This document shows, piece by piece, positions 61,578 to 64,000 of a DNA stretch of 64,000 nucleotides (position 1 is its first letter; every line of letters starts with the position of its first letter). The notes under the pieces are model-generated. The model made no database searches and was not told where the DNA came from. It worked only from the letters and a program-made list of their open reading frames with translations. Source of the stretch: Colwellia sp. MB3u-45 (GTDB lineage Bacteria > Pseudomonadota > Gammaproteobacteria > Enterobacterales > Alteromonadaceae); NCBI RefSeq assembly GCF_014077005.1, contig NZ_JACGVC010000049.1, positions 434,001 to 498,000 of the forward strand, given 5' to 3'. The translations under genes and the position numbers were made by a program.

Positions 61578-62576
61578 ATGGCGACTATATACGAAGTTTC
61601 CGCATTAGCGGGAGTCTCATTATCATCTGTATCTCGCGTACTAAATGATCATGAGCATGTGAGTAAAAAAACTAAAGAAAAAGTTGTGGCAGCAATGAAC
61701 GAGTTAAACTATCGCCCAAATACCATTGCCCGATCATTAGCCTCCAATCGTTCAAACAGTGTTGGTGTACTAGTTTCTGAACTCCATGGTCCCTTTTTTG
61801 GTGCCATGTTGAGCAGTATTGAGTTAGAGCTCAGAAAGGCAGGTAAACATGCGGTTATTACTGCAGGCCATAGTGATGAAGAAAGTGAAATAAATGGCTT
61901 AGATTTTTTAATTGATCGAAAATGTGACGCACTTATTTTACTGGTTGACGCCATTTCAGATGACTACTTAATTAAATTAAGTAAAGGTAACACCCCTTTT
62001 GTTATCTTGAACCGCAATATCTCAGAAATTAGTGACCATTGCTTTTATTTAGATAACGAACTAGGGGGTTATTTAGCCGCAAAATATCTAATTGAACAAG
62101 GGCATAAAGAGATTGCTTATATATCTGGACCTTTAACAAAACAAGATTCTACTGAGCGCTTAACTGGCCATAAAAAAGCATTAGCTGAAGCCAACATTCC
62201 CTTTAAAGAAAGTTTACTCTATGAAGGTGATTATTTAACAAAAAGTGGTCGAGATGGTATCAATTACCTCATCAAGCATAAAAGCACATTTACTGCTGTT
62301 GCTTGTTCAAATGATGAGATGGCCTCTGGGGCCATGCGAGGAGCCAGAGATCACAAATGGTTAATCCCCGAACAATGTTCATTTATTGGTTTCGATAATG
62401 CTTTTTTCACTGAGTATCTCTACCCTCAATTAACGACTATTAATTTTCCAGTTAACGATATGGCGAAAATGTCTACTCAATGGATTCTGAAAAATGTCTA
62501 TAAGCAAAAAGAGTTAGACATCACAAACATGTTTATTCCTGAACTTATTGAACGACAATCAGTCAAAAAAAATTAA
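61578..62576 (+). CDS. LacI-family transcriptional regulator
   Basis: 332 residues: an N-terminal HTH (ATIYEVSALAGVSLSSVSRVLND, in pieces), a hinge helix near NTIARSLASNRS, and a periplasmic-binding-protein-like sensor domain with the DFDN-type effector loop (FIGFDNAFF). Downstream of GGAATAAA it starts with ATG. It is divergent from the MFS-GH3-GH16 operon. Palindromes of LacI type with a central CG recur at the locus promoters, so it is the probable local repressor. The inducer should be a breakdown product of the glucan. Confidence 0.93.
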   Translation: MATIYEVSALAGVSLSSVSRVLNDHEHVSKKTKEKVVAAMNELNYRPNTIARSLASNRSNSVGVLVSELHGPFFGAMLSSIELELRKAGKHAVITAGHSDEESEINGLDFLIDRKCDALILLVDAISDDYLIKLSKGNTPFVILNRNISEISDHCFYLDNELGGYLAAKYLIEQGHKEIAYISGPLTKQDSTERLTGHKKALAEANIPFKESLLYEGDYLTKSGRDGINYLIKHKSTFTAVACSNDEMASGAMRGARDHKWLIPEQCSFIGFDNAFFTEYLYPQLTTINFPVNDMAKMSTQWILKNVYKQKELDITNMFIPELIERQSVKKN

Positions 62577-62922
62577 CCTGAGATGTAATCATCCACGAAC
62601 TTAACTGAAGCGATTTAAATTGATGCAAATATTGAGCTAATTAATCTTCCAGCATCACAATTTCTCTTAAGTAAAAGATAACAAGAGTTAAAATACGATG
62701 GTAAATAAAACGCTAATATAGACATGGTGCTTAAACTTGAACTCAATAATTTTCACCTGTTTTAAAAACTAAAAATCCAATACTTTCATTATGGGAAGTC
62801 GAAACTGTGAGATATATTTTTACAATAAATAACTTAAAAACCTTCCCAAATAATAATATCAAAGACTAAAAATGATAAGGTTATAAATTTTTATCATTAA
62901 ATATAAACTGGATGAGTAAACT
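62577..62922. other. Gene-free gap between lacI-type gene and gloA
   Basis: 346 bases, AT-rich. No gene, clear terminator or operator copy was seen; the gloA promoter is presumably here. Confidence 0.45.
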
Positions 62923-63342
62923 ATGAAATTTTTACATACTATGATTCGTATTACGGATTTAGATAAGTCACTAGATTTTTTTATTAAGCATTTAGGTTTA
63001 GTAGAAACCCGCCGTTTTGATGTTCCTGCAGGTAAATTCAGCTTAATATTTTTAGCAACAGAGCCCGGTGCAGCTGAAATAGAACTTACCCACAACTGGC
63101 ATTCTGCAGAAGAATATACTGTGGGTAGAAACTTTGGCCATTTAGCCTTTGAGGTTGACGATATATATGCCTTGTGTGAAAAACTAATGGCTGCAGGCAT
63201 CACTATTAACCGACCACCACGCTGTGGCCACATGGCATTTGTTAAATCACCTGATAATATTTCAATCGAATTATTGCAAAAAGGTGAGCGATTAGCGCCA
63301 CAAGAACCTTGGTTAAGTATGGAAAATTCAGGTAGCTGGTAA
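62923..63342 (+). CDS. gloA: Lactoylglutathione lyase (glyoxalase I)
   Basis: It converts the methylglyoxal-glutathione hemithioacetal to S-lactoylglutathione. 139 residues, as in E. coli GloA (135). The four metal ligands are visible: His5, Glu54 (IELTHNW), His73 (FGHLAFEV) and Glu116 (ISIELLQKG). This is the short, nickel-type class of the vicinal-oxygen-chelate fold. Confidence 0.95.
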   Translation: MKFLHTMIRITDLDKSLDFFIKHLGLVETRRFDVPAGKFSLIFLATEPGAAEIELTHNWHSAEEYTVGRNFGHLAFEVDDIYALCEKLMAAGITINRPPRCGHMAFVKSPDNISIELLQKGERLAPQEPWLSMENSGSW

Positions 63343-63458
63343 AATAGCACATACTAGCTGAAGATTAATTAATTCACTTGTTATAAGTTGCTATCACAAG
63401 GACTTAATACGCGTTAATATACTGAATTAATTAATCAAAAATAATACTCAGAATCTTC

Positions 63459-63992
63459 ATGGCCTTAAAAGCAACCATCAAAAAAGCGACGATCCATCTC
63501 TCTGATATGGATCGTCACTATTATGACACCATACAATTAACCATAGCACAGCACCCTTCTGAGAATGACCGTCGTATGATGATCAGACTCATTGCCTATG
63601 TCCTCAATGCCAGTGAAAACCTACAATTTGGTAAAGGTGTTAGTGATGAGGACGAAGCAGCCATTTGGCGAGTTAATTACAGTGATGTCATTGAACTATG
63701 GATTGAGCTAGGCCAACTCGATGAAAAAAGGCTGAAAAAAGCCTGTAATCGCGCCCAACAAGTAAAGCTTTATTGTTATGGCAGCAGCGTAGACACCTGG
63801 TGGCAACAATCTAAAAGTAAACTAAATCAACTCAATAAACTATCGGTAGAAAGCTTTAGTGAAGAAACATCACAAGCTTTGGAGCTACTCGCCAATCGCT
63901 CGATGGAGTTTCAAGTGAGTATACAAGATGGCCAGTGCTGGCTTACCTGTGGTGAACAGTCACTATTAATTGAACTCGATAAACTTAAATAA
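63459..63992 (+). CDS. yaeQ: YaeQ family protein
   Basis: 177 residues with the YaeQ-type pattern: MALKATIKKATIHLSDMDRHYY (in pieces), then RLIAYVLNASENLQFGKGVSDEDEAAIW (in pieces) and LWIELGQLDEKRLKKACNRAQQVKLYCYG (in pieces). The fold is of the PD-(D/E)XK-nuclease type, but the family's role is not established; E. coli YaeQ was linked to RfaH suppression. The stop is 8 bp before the window edge. Confidence 0.93.
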   Translation: MALKATIKKATIHLSDMDRHYYDTIQLTIAQHPSENDRRMMIRLIAYVLNASENLQFGKGVSDEDEAAIWRVNYSDVIELWIELGQLDEKRLKKACNRAQQVKLYCYGSSVDTWWQQSKSKLNQLNKLSVESFSEETSQALELLANRSMEFQVSIQDGQCWLTCGEQSLLIELDKLK

Positions 63993-64000
63993 CCTTAGCC

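Noticed and set aside
62859-63350. Minus-strand 163-codon frame
   Set aside because: It is antisense to gloA, whose metal ligands and length are clear.

Overview
The window is AT-rich chromosomal DNA from a marine gammaproteobacterium. Gene content and protein types point to Alteromonadales, most likely a Colwellia or Thalassotalea relative: sdhCDAB-sucABCD beside gltA, rimP-nusA-infB-rbfA-truB-rpsO-pnp-nlpI, rsxABCDGE-nth, and a TonB/tryptophan-halogenase/SapC glucan locus. No tRNA, rRNA, CRISPR array, insertion sequence or phage gene was seen.

Layout. (1) 1-252: the 3' end of an unidentified gene. (2) 295-11863: the TCA-cycle block. A minus-strand operon sdhC-D-A-B-sucA-B-C-D encodes succinate dehydrogenase, 2-oxoglutarate dehydrogenase E1/E2 and succinyl-CoA synthetase; gltA is divergent from it. 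(3) 12075-19813: a soluble two-receiver histidine kinase, tcdA convergent with a natural CsdA-CsdE fusion, a small orphan gene, a TPR/HExxH membrane protein and the lipoprotein NlpI. (4) 19948-30929: pnp, an alpha/beta-hydrolase lying between rpsO and pnp, then rpsO, truB, rbfA, infB, nusA and rimP, preceded by a structured terminator-bearing leader with its own promoter. (5) 31137-39784: a degenerate GGDEF/EAL membrane protein and the rsxABCDGE-nth electron-transport/DNA-repair operon. (6) 39985-42797: a LysR regulator divergent from a LysE/RhtB exporter, and a homocysteine S-methyltransferase. (7) 43175-62576: a beta-glucan (probably laminarin-type) utilisation locus. (8) 62923-63992: gloA and yaeQ.

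The glucan locus is the accessory part of the window. GH16 and GH3 enzymes carry lipoprotein signals, a TonB-dependent receptor would import oligosaccharides across the outer membrane, two MFS carriers (GPH-type and FucP/GluP-type) would move sugars into the cytoplasm, and a signal-less GH1 beta-glucosidase would finish hydrolysis. Between receptor and hydrolases sits a six-gene cassette: two flavin-dependent tryptophan-halogenase-like proteins, a SapC protein, a JmjC/cupin_8 protein, a DUF6445-like protein and a NodB-type deacetylase. Its substrate is unknown. The LacI-family regulator at the end very probably acts through a palindrome, GGAAGCGCTTCC. It occurs at or next to the -10 element of three separate promoters (GH1, TonB receptor, MFS-GH3-GH16), so the locus reads as one regulon.

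All calls come from reading the sequence and from knowledge of protein families; no database search was run.
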